A stretch of DNA of 64,000 bases from JACVRM01 sp963839815 (GTDB lineage: Bacteria; Actinomycetota; Thermoleophilia; Gaiellales; Gaiellaceae): positions 310,001 through 374,000 of the forward strand of contig CAWIWF010000006.1 of the NCBI GenBank assembly GCA_963839815.1, given 5' to 3'. The notes beneath the pieces were generated by a model. It made no database searches. It was given only the letters and a program-made list of their open reading frames with translations, and was not told where the DNA came from. Positions within the stretch are counted from its first letter, which is position 1. Every line of letters starts with the position of its first letter. Positions 1 through 8,309 of this stretch are shown here, piece after piece. The position numbers and the translations under genes were made by a program.

Positions 1-565
1 CATCGAGGTCGAAGGCGTCCCCGAGCCGTGCGCGGATGTACGCCTCGTCGCCCCAGTCGGCGGCGCTGCCGATGCCCGCCTGCATCGCCGGCCGGTAGTC
101 GCGCATGACCCCGTCCCAGCCCGGGTTCGGAGCCCAGGAGGTGACGACCAGGCGCCCACCGGGTCGGGTCACACGAGCGAGCTCGGAGGCGGCGGCCTCG
201 TGGTCGGGGGCGAAGATCACGGCAAAGGACGACCCGACGGCGTCGAAGGAGGCGTCGGCATAGGGGAGCTGCGCGGCGTCGCCGACGTCGAAGCGGATCT
301 CGAGCCGGCGATCCTCGGCGATCCGGCGGGCGGTCTCGATCAGCACGGGCGCGATGTCGATCCCCGTCACGCGCGCGCCCGCCGCCGCCGCCCGCAGAGC
401 GACCGCGCCCGTACCGGTCCCCACGTCGAGGACGTCCTGCCCCGGGCCAGGCTCCAGCCGCTCGACGAGCGCCTCGTGAACAGGCGCGAGGGTCTCGACG
501 ATGCGCTCGAACGGCGCGGCGCCCCAGATCTCGGCTGCCCCCGGCGAGGCCTCGGGCGGCGTCAA
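1..565 (-). CDS. SAM-dependent class I methyltransferase (3' end outside window)
   Basis: Small-molecule methyltransferase fold, substrate unknown. The visible N-terminal 188 residues carry motif I (LDVGTGTGA), the acidic strand-2 end (GIDIAP), an aspartate loop (GDAAQLPY) and the post-motif TRPGGRLVVTSW. The C-terminus lies beyond base 1. I place the start at TTG (565-563), which overlaps the TGA stop of the tryptophan dioxygenase as TTGA. No other in-frame start leaves motif I intact with room for the N-terminal helix. The 4-nt overlap suggests co-translation with kynA, so the substrate could belong to tryptophan or kynurenine metabolism; that link is inference only. UbiE/COQ5-like methyltransferases have the same motifs, so a quinone substrate is also possible. 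Confidence 0.8.
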   Translation of the reverse strand, partial: MTPPEASPGAAEIWGAAPFERIVETLAPVHEALVERLEPGPGQDVLDVGTGTGAVALRAAAAGARVTGIDIAPVLIETARRIAEDRRLEIRFDVGDAAQLPYADASFDAVGSSFAVIFAPDHEAAASELARVTRPGGRLVVTSWAPNPGWDGVMRDYRPAMQAGIGSAADWGDEAYIRARLGDAFDLD

Positions 566-1323
566 CGCCCGTGCCCGGGTGTGGGCGACGACCCCGCGCT
601 GTCGACCTCGCTGTTGGCGATGTCGGTCAGCTCGTTGCGCGCCTCCCAGAGCTCCGGGTAGAGCTTCTGGTGGATCAGCTTCGCGAGCAGCTCGACCGGC
701 GTTCCCTGCGTGCCGATCTGCCCCTCGCCGATGATGCGGCCGATCACCTTCAGGTGGCGGACACGCCACACGGTGACTCGCTCGTCCCACTCCATCAGCA
801 GCTCCTGGACGGTGTAGAGCTCCTCGAACTCGCGGTTTCGCTGCATCAGCTCGACGAGGCTCAGGCCGGCCTCGCGGCGCAGGGCATGGAAGGCCGCCCC
901 GAGCTCGGGCGACACGCGCCGTACCCCGTTGAACCCGGGCGAGTCGAAGCCGCTGCCGTGCCCGAGCACGGGCCTCACCCAGCGGGTGTACTCCCAGGGC
1001 GCCATGTGCTCGAGCATGTCGAGGGCGTCGTGGACGCGCTTGAGGCAGTCGATCGAGCGGCGCAGCAGCCGGATCGCCGCCGCGAGCTCCCCCTCACGGA
1101 GGTGACCCGTCGCGAGCTCGGCCTCGGTCCAGGCGAGCTTGAGCCAGAGCTCGGAGGACTGATGGACCGTCTGGAACAGGAGCTCGTCGTGGTGGGCGCG
1201 CTCCTCGTCGGTCTTCTGCAGAGCGAGCAGCTCGTCGGTACGCAGGTAGCGCTCGTAGTCCGACCCGCCGCGTCCGGGCAGGATCGGTGCGAACTCGTCC
1301 TCGGTGGGCTGCGTGGTCGCCAT
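562..1323 (-). CDS. kynA: Tryptophan 2,3-dioxygenase
   Basis: Haem enzyme that opens the indole ring of L-tryptophan to N-formylkynurenine, the first step of the kynurenine pathway. At 253 aa it is close to compact bacterial TDOs. The active-site segment FQTVHQSSELWLK lies near residues 50-62, with the conserved His of the THQ/VHQ motif. A second conserved His in VRHLKVIGR near residue 200 matches the proximal haem ligand region and is followed by the usual Gly-rich stretch. I chose ATG at 1323 (MATTQPTEDE); the frame is open upstream but shows no family similarity. Its divergent neighbour rarA starts 33 bp away, so the promoters overlap. No kynB or kynU is visible. Confidence 0.93.
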   Translation of the reverse strand: MATTQPTEDEFAPILPGRGGSDYERYLRTDELLALQKTDEERAHHDELLFQTVHQSSELWLKLAWTEAELATGHLREGELAAAIRLLRRSIDCLKRVHDALDMLEHMAPWEYTRWVRPVLGHGSGFDSPGFNGVRRVSPELGAAFHALRREAGLSLVELMQRNREFEELYTVQELLMEWDERVTVWRVRHLKVIGRIIGEGQIGTQGTPVELLAKLIHQKLYPELWEARNELTDIANSEVDSAGSSPTPGHGR

Positions 1324-1356
1324 GGGGTCGGTCGCCCGGGGAGCATACTTCGGGCC

Positions 1357-2619
1357 ATGGGCGACCTCTTCGCCGACGCAGCGCGGGAGCGACTGCCGGA
1401 TGTCGCGCCGCTGCCCGTCCGCCTGCGTCCGCAGACGCTCGACGACTTCGTCGGCCAGCAGCACATCCTCGGCGAGGCTTCCGTCCTACGGCGCGCGATC
1501 GAGGCCGACCGCGTCTCCTCCCTGATCCTCTACGGCCCGCCCGGGAGCGGCAAGACGACGCTCGCACGGGTGATCGCGAACACCACCGGGGCAGCCTTCG
1601 AGGAGCTGTCGGCGGTCTCGGCGTCGGTGAGCGACGTGCGTGCCACTATCACCCGCGCGCGCGACCGGCTGGGCGGCAGCGGACAGCGCACGATCCTGTT
1701 CCTCGACGAGATCCACCGCTTCAACAAGGCCCAGCAGGACGCGCTCCTGCCGGTGGTCGAGGAGGGGCTCGTGACCCTGATCGGGGCGACCACCGAGAAC
1801 CCGTACTTCGAGGTCAACTCCGCCCTGCTCTCGCGCACGCAGCTGTACGAGCTGGAGCCGCACTCGCGCGACGACCTGGCGCGCGTCGTCCGCCGCGGCG
1901 CGGAGGCGCTCGCGGCCGACGTATCGGACGAGCTCGTCGAGCTGATCACCGAGCGCGCCGGGGGCGACGCGCGCCATGCGCTCACGATCCTGGAGCTCGC
2001 CTGGACGACGGCGGCCGGGGCTGACGAGCCGCTCACGGCCGCGACCGTCGAGGACGCGGCCCGCAAGCGCCCGCTGGTCTACGACAAGGGCGGCGATGCG
2101 CACTACGACTTCGTGTCGGCGTTCATCAAGTCGATGCGCGGCTCCGACCCCGACGCCGCCGTCTACTACCTCGCCGCGATGCTGGAGGGAGGCGAGGACC
2201 CGCGCTACGTCGCCCGGCGGATGGTCATCCTCGCCTCGGAGGACGTGGGGAACGCCGACCCGCGGGCCCTGCTGGTCGCAGTCGCAGCCGCGCACGCCGT
2301 CGAGCACGTCGGCCTGCCGGAGGCGCGGCTCAACCTCGCGCAGGCGGCGATCTACCTGGCGCGGGCGCCGAAGTCGAACGCCGTCATCGCCGCGCTCGGG
2401 GCGGCGGCCGCCGACGTGCGCCGTCACGGGCACCTGAGACCTCCCGATGCGATCCGGGACGCCCACTACGCGGGCGCGAAGAAGCTCGGCCGCGGCGTCG
2501 GTTACGTCTACCCCCACGAGGACCCGGCCGGCTTCGCCGTCGATCACCTTCCCGACGAGCTGAAGGGCAGCCGCTACTACGAGCCCTCGGGCAACGGCGA
2601 AGAGCGGGAGGACGGGTAG
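1357..2619 (+). CDS. rarA: Replication-associated recombination protein A (RarA/MgsA AAA+ ATPase)
   Basis: Clamp-loader-like AAA+ ATPase that acts at stalled replication forks. The 420-aa protein has Walker A GPPGSGKTT at about residues 60-68 and Walker B ILFLDEIHRF near residue 118. Sensor 1 (GATTENPYFE) and the RarA C-terminal domain with DPRYVARRM and SEDVGNADP are also present. ATG at 1357 was chosen because the family N-terminus (PLPVRLRPQTLDDFVGQ) follows directly. A CATACT box about 7 nt upstream could be a -10 element for a leaderless or very short-leader mRNA. The gene ends 6 bp from the convergent arginase gene. Confidence 0.96.
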   Translation: MGDLFADAARERLPDVAPLPVRLRPQTLDDFVGQQHILGEASVLRRAIEADRVSSLILYGPPGSGKTTLARVIANTTGAAFEELSAVSASVSDVRATITRARDRLGGSGQRTILFLDEIHRFNKAQQDALLPVVEEGLVTLIGATTENPYFEVNSALLSRTQLYELEPHSRDDLARVVRRGAEALAADVSDELVELITERAGGDARHALTILELAWTTAAGADEPLTAATVEDAARKRPLVYDKGGDAHYDFVSAFIKSMRGSDPDAAVYYLAAMLEGGEDPRYVARRMVILASEDVGNADPRALLVAVAAAHAVEHVGLPEARLNLAQAAIYLARAPKSNAVIAALGAAAADVRRHGHLRPPDAIRDAHYAGAKKLGRGVGYVYPHEDPAGFAVDHLPDELKGSRYYEPSGNGEEREDG

Positions 2620-2625
2620 ACGTCG

Positions 2626-3534
2626 CTAGAGGATGCGGGCGCCGAGCGCGCTCGCGATCAGCTCGACGGCCATCTCGGCCGTGCGGTTCTCCTGGTCGAG
2701 CACCGGGTTGACCTCCACGACCTCGAGCGAGGAGAGCTGGCCCGACTCCGCGACGAGCTCGAGCGCCAGGTGGGCTTCGCGGTAGGAGAGGCCGCCGCGC
2801 ACTGGGGTGCCGACGCCGGGCGCGACCTCCGGGTCGACGGCGTCCATGTCGAGGCTGACGTGCACGAAGTTGGGCCCGGCGACGTGGCGCAGGGCCTCAT
2901 GCATCACGGTCTCGACGCCCTGGCGGTCGATGTCGCTCATGGTGAAGACGCGCGCGTCGAGCCGCTGGAGGATGTCGCGCTCGGCCGGGTCGAGCGAGCG
3001 GATGCCGACGAGGGCGGTGCGGCCGGGGTCGACGGCGGGCAGCGACCAGGCTGGTCGTGCGAAGGCGGGCCCGGCAATGTCGAGCGCAGCGGCGAGTGCC
3101 ATGCCGTGGACGTTGCCGCTGGGGGTCGTCTCGGGACCGTTGAGGTCGGCGTGCGCGTCGAGCCAGAGGACACCTCCGGGACCGTTCGCCCTGGCGAGAC
3201 CGCCGAGGGTTCCGAGCGCGACGGAGTGGTCGCCGCCGAGAACGAGCGGGAGATGGCCGTCGCCGGCGGCGCGTGCGACGAGGCCGGCGACGCGCTCGCA
3301 CGTGTCGAGGATGGGCTCGAGGTAGCGAAGCCGCTCGTCGCCCTCCGCCGTTGCCTCGGCGACGGGCGTCTCCACGTTGCCCCAGTCGAGCGGCGCGAGG
3401 CCGAGGCTCTCGAGCCGTGCCTCCAGCCCGGCGTAGCGGATCGCAGACGGGCCCATGTCGACGCCACGGCGTCCGGAGCCGAGGTCGAGCGCAGCGCCGA
3501 TGACGGCCACGGAGCGGCGGGGAGCGACGGCCAC
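2626..3534 (-). CDS. rocF: Arginase/agmatinase/formiminoglutamase family enzyme, probably arginase
   Basis: Mn-dependent ureohydrolase, most likely cleaving arginine to ornithine and urea. The metal-ligand motifs are all present: GGDHS near residue 110, DAHADLN near residue 133 and SLDMDAVDP near residue 235. It is about 302 aa, normal for arginases. I prefer the GTG at 3534 over the longer GTG at 3567, because a TAGGCT box ends 7 nt before it and neither start has a clear Shine-Dalgarno. The N-terminal VAVIGAALDLG strand matches the family. The SGNVHGM segment resembles the arginase loop, but agmatinase or another guanidino hydrolase cannot be excluded. It has no operon partner. Confidence 0.88.
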   Translation of the reverse strand: MAVAPRRSVAVIGAALDLGSGRRGVDMGPSAIRYAGLEARLESLGLAPLDWGNVETPVAEATAEGDERLRYLEPILDTCERVAGLVARAAGDGHLPLVLGGDHSVALGTLGGLARANGPGGVLWLDAHADLNGPETTPSGNVHGMALAAALDIAGPAFARPAWSLPAVDPGRTALVGIRSLDPAERDILQRLDARVFTMSDIDRQGVETVMHEALRHVAGPNFVHVSLDMDAVDPEVAPGVGTPVRGGLSYREAHLALELVAESGQLSSLEVVEVNPVLDQENRTAEMAVELIASALGARIL

Positions 3535-3540
3535 GCGCGG

Positions 3541-3546
3541 CAGCCT
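3541..3546 (-). promoter_or_regulatory. Putative -10 box of arginase gene (leaderless)
   Basis: TAGGCT on the minus strand, separated by 7 nt from the GTG start at 3534. This spacing places the transcription start at or next to the start codon. The same sequence and layout recur upstream of the gene at 25028. Confidence 0.45.
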
Positions 3547-3611
3547 ACGTCGGGACTCCGCCGGCACCGCGTTCGATCACGCGCCGTACTGCCCACGCGT
3601 CCATGTGGCTC

Positions 3612-3676
3612 AGCGTCCGTCAGACCGCCGGAGGCCGATTCAGTCGGCCGCAGGCACTGCGCGGGTAGCGCGCGTG
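3612..3676. repeat. Partial copy of dispersed intergenic repeat
   Basis: The stretch CGTCAGACCGCCGGAGGCCG and the following CGGCCGCAGGCACTGCGCG match the tail half of the repeat at 32631-32737 in the same order, including GTCAGAC. The palindromic head is missing. The surrounding 3535-3897 stretch between arginase and tRNA-Phe contains no credible gene. Confidence 0.55.
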
Positions 3677-3897
3677 GGAAGAGCCGTGAACACCCGAGTC
3701 ACGCTCGCACCTGCCGGCTCCGGCGGCGCCGGCATCACGCCGACGACCCGCAAGGAGGGGGACCGCGAGCCGGCGGCGCGAGCCAAACGCGAACCGGCAC
3801 TCGGTTTCCTGGCGGTGCGCTGCGGGTGCGGCGCCGGAGGGGACAGTGTTCGACACACGGACCCGGAGAGCGACGTGCTCGCAGCGCGTCGAGGCGA

Positions 3898-3928
3898 CTC
3901 CTGAGGCCGGCTCCGCCGGCCTCAGGAG
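3898..3928 (-). terminator. Strong hairpin 3' of tRNA-Phe
   Basis: Perfect 14-bp inverted repeat (CTCCTGAGGCCGGC and its complement) with a 3-nt loop, 20 nt beyond the tRNA-Phe 3' end on the minus strand. No U-tract follows, so it is a terminator-like or processing hairpin rather than a textbook intrinsic terminator. Confidence 0.5.
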
Positions 3929-3947
3929 CGCCGGCCAGGGAAGCGAG

Positions 3948-4020
3948 TGGCGAGGGCCGGATTCGAACCGGCGACACCACGGTTTTCAGCCGTGTGCTCT
4001 ACCAACTGAGCTACCTCGCC
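3948..4020 (-). tRNA. tRNA-Phe (GAA)
   Basis: Cloverleaf of 73 nt on the minus strand. The acceptor stem GGCGAGG pairs with CCTCGCC, with discriminator A. The D-arm contains AGCTCAGTTGGTAGAGC. The anticodon loop reads CTGAAAA with anticodon GAA, and the T-arm contains GGTTCGAATCC. CCA is not encoded. A strong hairpin follows 20 nt downstream. Confidence 0.97.
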
Positions 4021-4185
4021 GCATAACCATGCGGGTTTGCGAGCTACGGGACGTGTGCATGGTACCCGCCCTCCCTGCAACCCTGCACCTCGTCGATGAC
4101 CGCGTGGGCACGCCGAGGTCGTCGCATGCTCTGTCCCCGAGAGACTGACGGATCAGGCGCAGCGTCTCGGCGGAGTGAGTCGCAG

Positions 4186-4224
4186 GCCCGGGGGCCGCTA
4201 CCAACGGGCGGGCAGCCCCCGGGC
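4186..4224 (-). terminator. GC-rich hairpin after small exported protein gene
   Basis: Ten-bp perfect arms (GCCCGGGGGC and GCCCCCGGGC) around a 19-nt loop, starting 11 nt past the stop of the gene at 4236. There is no U-run, so termination strength is uncertain. The rest of 4021-4235 holds no gene. Confidence 0.45.
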
Positions 4225-4235
4225 TCGAGGGTGTC

Positions 4236-4610
4236 TCAGTTCGAGCTGAGCGCCCGGCCTGCCTCCGTCCGACTGCGGGAGCCACGCACGGTCACCGCAG
4301 CCGCCCCCAACAGGGCCAGTCCGAGTGCAAGCGCGGCACCGACACCGGCGTCGCCGTAGTCGAAGCCACCGTCACGCGTCACAAGCTGCACGGGCGCCGG
4401 CGACCCCGGGCCCACGAGGGCGGAGTCGTTCTGCCGGCCGCGTTCCTGCTGAAGGATCCGCTCTCCAATCGACTCCGGTGCGTGCAGGACACGCGCGCGC
4501 TCCTGCTTGGCGATCTGCTGGCCGGTGGGCGCAGTGTCCGCGTGGGCTGCCGGCGCGGCGAGCAGTGCGACGGCGAGCGTGAGACAGATGGTGGAGAACA
4601 CCTTGGCCAC
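4236..4610 (-). CDS. Small exported or membrane-anchored protein of unknown function
   Basis: A 124-residue protein with no recognised domain. It has a Sec-type signal peptide (VFSTICLTLAVALLAAPAAHA), then a short polar region rich in Gln, Glu and Arg (QQIAKQERARVL and QQERGRQND). A C-terminal hydrophobic helix (GVGAALALGLALLGAAAV) is followed by a basic tail. GTG at 4610 is well supported by AAGGAG six nt upstream. It is divergent from the SARP regulator at 4733, sharing a 122-bp control region, which makes it a plausible target of that regulator (inference). Its sorting signal is not LPXTG-like. Confidence 0.7.
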   Translation of the reverse strand: MAKVFSTICLTLAVALLAAPAAHADTAPTGQQIAKQERARVLHAPESIGERILQQERGRQNDSALVGPGSPAPVQLVTRDGGFDYGDAGVGAALALGLALLGAAAVTVRGSRSRTEAGRALSSN

Positions 4611-4672
4611 GATGGGCTCCTTCCGGTTGTGATCGAACCCTCCGGACGCTGACCGAGATCGGCCACAGATCG

Positions 4673-4692
4673 TCCAATTTCGCGCCATTGGA
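4673..4692. promoter_or_regulatory. Candidate operator in divergent control region
   Basis: Inverted repeat TCCAAT-N8-ATTGGA between the small exported protein gene (4610) and the SARP gene (4733). It is the most AT-rich patch of the 122-bp spacer. SARP proteins usually bind direct heptamer repeats, so the binding protein is not known. Confidence 0.3.
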
Positions 4693-4732
4693 GCGGGAAA
4701 CACCGCGTGGTACGGTCGCTGCTGGGAGCCTG

Positions 4733-6451
4733 ATGGAGTTCCGAATCCTCGGTCCGCTGCAGGTCGTCGACGAGGGTCGGACCCTCCCTCTAGGCGGTGG
4801 GCGCCAGCTCGCGCTTCTCGCCGTTCTGCTCCTCCATGCGAACGAGACCGTCTCGGTCGATGTGCTCGTGGATGAGCTCTGGGGGGAGTCGTCCCCGCCG
4901 ACGGCCGCGAAGATCGTGCGCAACGCCGTCTCCCTTCTGCGCAGGGAGCTTGGCGACCGGCTCGTCACCGCGCCGCCCGGCTACTTGCTACGCGTCGAAC
5001 CGGGGGAGCTTGACCGCGAGCTCGTCGAGCGTGCGCTTGCCGGCGGCGAGCTGCCGGCGCTCGAGGAGGCGCTCTCCCTCTGGCGCGGACAACCCCTCTC
5101 ACAGTTCGCCTACGAGCCGTTCGCGCAGGCGGAGATTGCCCGCCTCGAGGAGCTCCGCCTGAGCGTGCTCGAAGCCCGCTTCGACGCCGAGCTCGCCTGC
5201 GGCCGTCACGCCAGCGTGGTCGCCGAGCTCGAGATCCTCGTCAAGGAGCACCCGCTCCGCGAGCGGCTCAGCGCCCAGCTCATGCTCGCCCTCTATCGAT
5301 CGGGTCGGCAGGCGGGCGCTCTCGAGGCCTACAACCGGGCGCGACGGCACCTGGCCGAGGAGCTCGGGATCGAGCCCGGGCCGGCGCTGCGAGAGCTGGA
5401 GCGGCAAGTGCTGGCCCACGACGAGGCCCTCGGAAGACCAGCACCGCCGCCCAAGCCGCCGCCGCGACCACCGCGACAGCGACTGAGGCCGCGCGTGCTT
5501 GCGAGCGCGGGAGTCGCCCTCGCCGCGATCGCAGGCGCCGCTTTCTCTCTCACACGCGACTCAGCCGGCGGGTTGTCGAGCGTGGCCGCGAACCACGTGG
5601 CCGTCATCGACGCCGGCTCGCGGGAGGTGATCGCCGCCATCCCGGTCGGGATCAGGCCCGGGCCGATCACCGCGTCCTCGCGTGACGTCTGGGTGGGCAA
5701 CCTTGGTGATCGCACGCTCGCTCGCATCGACGCGCGCGAGCTCGTCCCAACGGCGACGCTCACGCTCGACCACCGCACCCCGACGGCCCTGGCAGCCGGT
5801 CGCGCTGGCGTGTGGGTACTGCACGGCGGCAGCGGACGGCTCGCGCATGTCGAGCAGCAGTTCGGCCGCGTCAGCGTCACCGTCCGCGTGACCGAGCGCC
5901 CGTACACGGACGCCTCCGGGGGGGTCTCGCTCGACGGGACGATCGTCTGGGCGGCGTTCGGCGACTCGACACTCGCCCGTGTGCGGGACCCGTCGGGCGC
6001 GGTGACCGGCCGTGGGCTTGCCGGCTCGGTGCCGTCCGCCGTGGCGGTCGGCGGCCGCTCCGTCTGGGTTGCCAACTCTGGTGCAGCCACCGTGCAGCGG
6101 TTCGATCCCGAGACGTTCGATCAGGGCCCGATCCGGACGTTGGCGGTGGGCCGGCACCCTGTCGCGATCGCGTTCGGGGAGGGTGCGCTTTGGGTTGCAA
6201 ACCGGGGCGACGACTCCGTCACCCGGATCGACCCGAGCACGGGGGCGATCTCGACGATCCGCGTCGGCGGCGAGCCGGCGGGGATCGCCGTCGGGGCAGG
6301 GGCGATCTGGGTGGCGAACGCGGCCGACGGCACTGTCTCGCGCATCGATCCGGAGGACGAGGAGGTCACCGACACGGTCGAGCTCGGCAGCTCGCCCGCC
6401 GGCGTCGCGGTCGCCCGTGGGCTCGTCTGGGTGACCGCGCAGGCGCCGTAG
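4733..6451 (+). CDS. Membrane-anchored SARP/BTAD transcriptional regulator with C-terminal beta-propeller
   Basis: One-component regulator of 572 aa. Residues 1-95 form an OmpR-like winged helix (MEFRILGPLQVVDEG opening; LVDELWG; NAVSLLRREL). Residues 96-240 form the bacterial transcriptional activation domain, ending in EELGIEPGPALRELE. A Pro-rich linker and one transmembrane helix (about 254-275, ASAGVALAAIAGAAF) lead to about seven repeats of the type VWVAN..TV.RIDP, an YVTN/Vgb-like propeller predicted outside the membrane. ATG at 4733 fits the SARP N-terminus. The layout implies extracellular sensing coupled to DNA binding, as in ToxR-type proteins. The 3' end lies 5 bp from a convergent solute-binding protein gene. 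Confidence 0.88.
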   Translation: MEFRILGPLQVVDEGRTLPLGGGRQLALLAVLLLHANETVSVDVLVDELWGESSPPTAAKIVRNAVSLLRRELGDRLVTAPPGYLLRVEPGELDRELVERALAGGELPALEEALSLWRGQPLSQFAYEPFAQAEIARLEELRLSVLEARFDAELACGRHASVVAELEILVKEHPLRERLSAQLMLALYRSGRQAGALEAYNRARRHLAEELGIEPGPALRELERQVLAHDEALGRPAPPPKPPPRPPRQRLRPRVLASAGVALAAIAGAAFSLTRDSAGGLSSVAANHVAVIDAGSREVIAAIPVGIRPGPITASSRDVWVGNLGDRTLARIDARELVPTATLTLDHRTPTALAAGRAGVWVLHGGSGRLAHVEQQFGRVSVTVRVTERPYTDASGGVSLDGTIVWAAFGDSTLARVRDPSGAVTGRGLAGSVPSAVAVGGRSVWVANSGAATVQRFDPETFDQGPIRTLAVGRHPVAIAFGEGALWVANRGDDSVTRIDPSTGAISTIRVGGEPAGIAVGAGAIWVANAADGTVSRIDPEDEEVTDTVELGSSPAGVAVARGLVWVTAQAP

Positions 6452-6456
6452 GCGCG

Positions 6457-8073
6457 TCAGCGCCGGCAGAGCGCAGCGAGGTCGAACGGATGCGCGACGC
6501 AGCCCACACGCGCCGAGACCAGCACCGGCTCTGTCAGGAAGTCGACCGCCACCATCGGCGCGGCCTCTCGGGCGAGGCGAGCGTCGAGCGCCGCGTATGC
6601 GCGATACCGCGCATCGCCACGCAGGCCGGCAGCCCGTCGCAACAGACGGTTGAATGTCGGCGAGTCGAAGCGCGACCAGTTGGTCATCCCGATGAACCGA
6701 CCGTCGAGTTGGATATTGAGGACCGCGTAGGGATCGGCGTAGTCGGGCGCCCACGTCGCGAAACCCAAGTCGTAGGCGCCATTTGCCATGAGGCGGCCGA
6801 AGTACGCCTCGAGCGCGACGCCGCGGACCCGCACCGACAACCCGATCGCCGCCAGGTTCCGCTTGATGCTCTGCGCGAACGCGAGGTGGAACGGGAGATC
6901 GGGGACCCACAGGCGAAGGGTGCCGCCGCGAGTGTGTCCCTTCGCCAGGGCTCGTGCCCGTGCTAGGTCGGGTGCCTCGAGCGGGTAGATGCGGGCGTCG
7001 CGGAAACCACGCATACCGAAGGGGAGGTACTGGTCGGTGAGCCGGCTCGAGTTCGGGCCGCCGGTGATCCGTCGCAGCGCCGGACGGTCGATGGCGTAGC
7101 TGACGGCTCGACGCAGTCGAAGATTGTTCCGGAAGAGCGGCCGAGACGTGTTGAAGGCATAGCCTCGAAAGATCGCTCCCGGCCGCACGAAGAACCGCCG
7201 TCTGTTCACGCCGTAGCGTGATGCGAGCCGGCGTGCCGGGTCGAAGTACGCCTGAGAGAGCGCCCAGCCCCAGTCAGCATCGCCCCGCTCGATCCGGTCG
7301 AGGACCTCCTCGTGCGAGCTAGGGCGCAGGTCGACGTCGAAGGCATCGACATGCTGCGGGCGGGAGCCGCCGTAGAAGATGTTGCGCCGCAGGACGACGC
7401 TCTGCCCAGGGCGATGCTCAGCGACGTAGTACGGACCGGCCGCGGGGAAGACGGACAGGCCCTCTGCGTCCGCCGGCAGGGAGGGCGGTACGGCACACAG
7501 GAACGTCGTGCGAAAGACGAAGTCCGGCACGGCACGGGTGAGCCGGACAACGAGTGTTCGTCCCCGGGCCACGACGCCGGCGACCTCGCGCGCCCGCCCG
7601 GCGCGCACGTCCTTGGCGCCGACCACGTCCTCGAGGTACGGACGCCATGGTGAGCGGACGCCCCGCGCGAGCACCCGGTTGATCGCGCGCGCGAAGGCGT
7701 CGGCGCGAAGGGGCGAGCCGTCGCTGAACCGGAGGCCCGCGCGGATGGTGAAGGTGAGCGACGTGCCTGCTCGAGACACGTCGGGGTAGCCGGTGGCTGC
7801 ATCTGGGCGCAGGCCTGAACGCCCGTAGCGAAAGAGCGGTGCGCACGTCGGATCGAGGAGCGACCACGAGGCGACCGAGTAAGAGAGCGCCGGGTCGAGC
7901 GAGTCCAGGTCGGCTCCCCGCATGACCACGCGCAGCGTGCCGCCTTCGGCGCTCGCGGACGCGTGAGCCGATGAACCCGGGACACCCAGGCTTACCAGCA
8001 CGACGAGGCCGAGCGCAGGTCCCACCAAAGCGACGAGTGGCCGTGCGCGGCGGAGTCCTCGGGGTGCGCTCAC
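6457..8073 (-). CDS. ABC transporter substrate-binding protein, family 5 (peptide/nickel type)
   Basis: Extracytoplasmic solute-binding protein of 538 aa, of the oligopeptide/dipeptide family. After a signal sequence (LVALVGPALGLVVLVSLG) without a lipobox Cys come GGTLRVVMRG, the family motif GLRFSDGSPLRADAFARAI near residue 113, LRRAVSYAIDR, and a C-terminal QLDGRFIGMTNWSRFDSP region. No permease or ATPase genes are adjacent, so it may be an orphan receptor. Start is GTG 8073; a TATGCT box lies 12 nt upstream. From memory, related bacteria carry BTAD-TM-propeller regulators fused to this same domain, which would make the convergent SARP a functional partner; this is inference. Confidence 0.88.
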   Translation of the reverse strand: MSAPRGLRRARPLVALVGPALGLVVLVSLGVPGSSAHASASAEGGTLRVVMRGADLDSLDPALSYSVASWSLLDPTCAPLFRYGRSGLRPDAATGYPDVSRAGTSLTFTIRAGLRFSDGSPLRADAFARAINRVLARGVRSPWRPYLEDVVGAKDVRAGRAREVAGVVARGRTLVVRLTRAVPDFVFRTTFLCAVPPSLPADAEGLSVFPAAGPYYVAEHRPGQSVVLRRNIFYGGSRPQHVDAFDVDLRPSSHEEVLDRIERGDADWGWALSQAYFDPARRLASRYGVNRRRFFVRPGAIFRGYAFNTSRPLFRNNLRLRRAVSYAIDRPALRRITGGPNSSRLTDQYLPFGMRGFRDARIYPLEAPDLARARALAKGHTRGGTLRLWVPDLPFHLAFAQSIKRNLAAIGLSVRVRGVALEAYFGRLMANGAYDLGFATWAPDYADPYAVLNIQLDGRFIGMTNWSRFDSPTFNRLLRRAAGLRGDARYRAYAALDARLAREAAPMVAVDFLTEPVLVSARVGCVAHPFDLAALCRR

Positions 8074-8182
8074 GAGCGTGACCCGAGCATACGACCATCA
8101 TCTCGAGACGCCAACTCCGCCACCGAGGCGGCGTAGCCTCCTCTCCGCCCTCCTGCTCTCGGGCCGCGTGTGCCTCCGCGCG

Positions 8183-8229
8183 AAAAAAGAACGTCCGGGC
8201 CGGGCTACCGCGCCACGAACGTTCTTTCA
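8183..8229 (-). terminator. Intrinsic terminator of the SAM hydrolase-type gene
   Basis: On the minus strand the arms AAAGAACGT and ACGTTCTTT enclose a GC-rich 24-nt loop and run into TTTTTT (complement of 8183-8188). This is the clearest classical terminator in the window. It separates the gene ending at 8310 from the solute-binding protein gene starting at 8073. The remainder of 8074-8309 holds no gene. Confidence 0.75.
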
Positions 8230-8309
8230 GCATCCACGCTAGCAGGGTCGACCCCGCTTGCACCAGGTGTCACGAGCGGCTGCGCGCCCAAAATGCGGGA
8301 ACTTCGGGG

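Noticed and set aside
3620..3904. Small ORFs in the arginase to tRNA-Phe spacer
   Set aside because: They overlap the partial repeat and GC-rich sequence, have no ribosome-binding site and no recognisable product.
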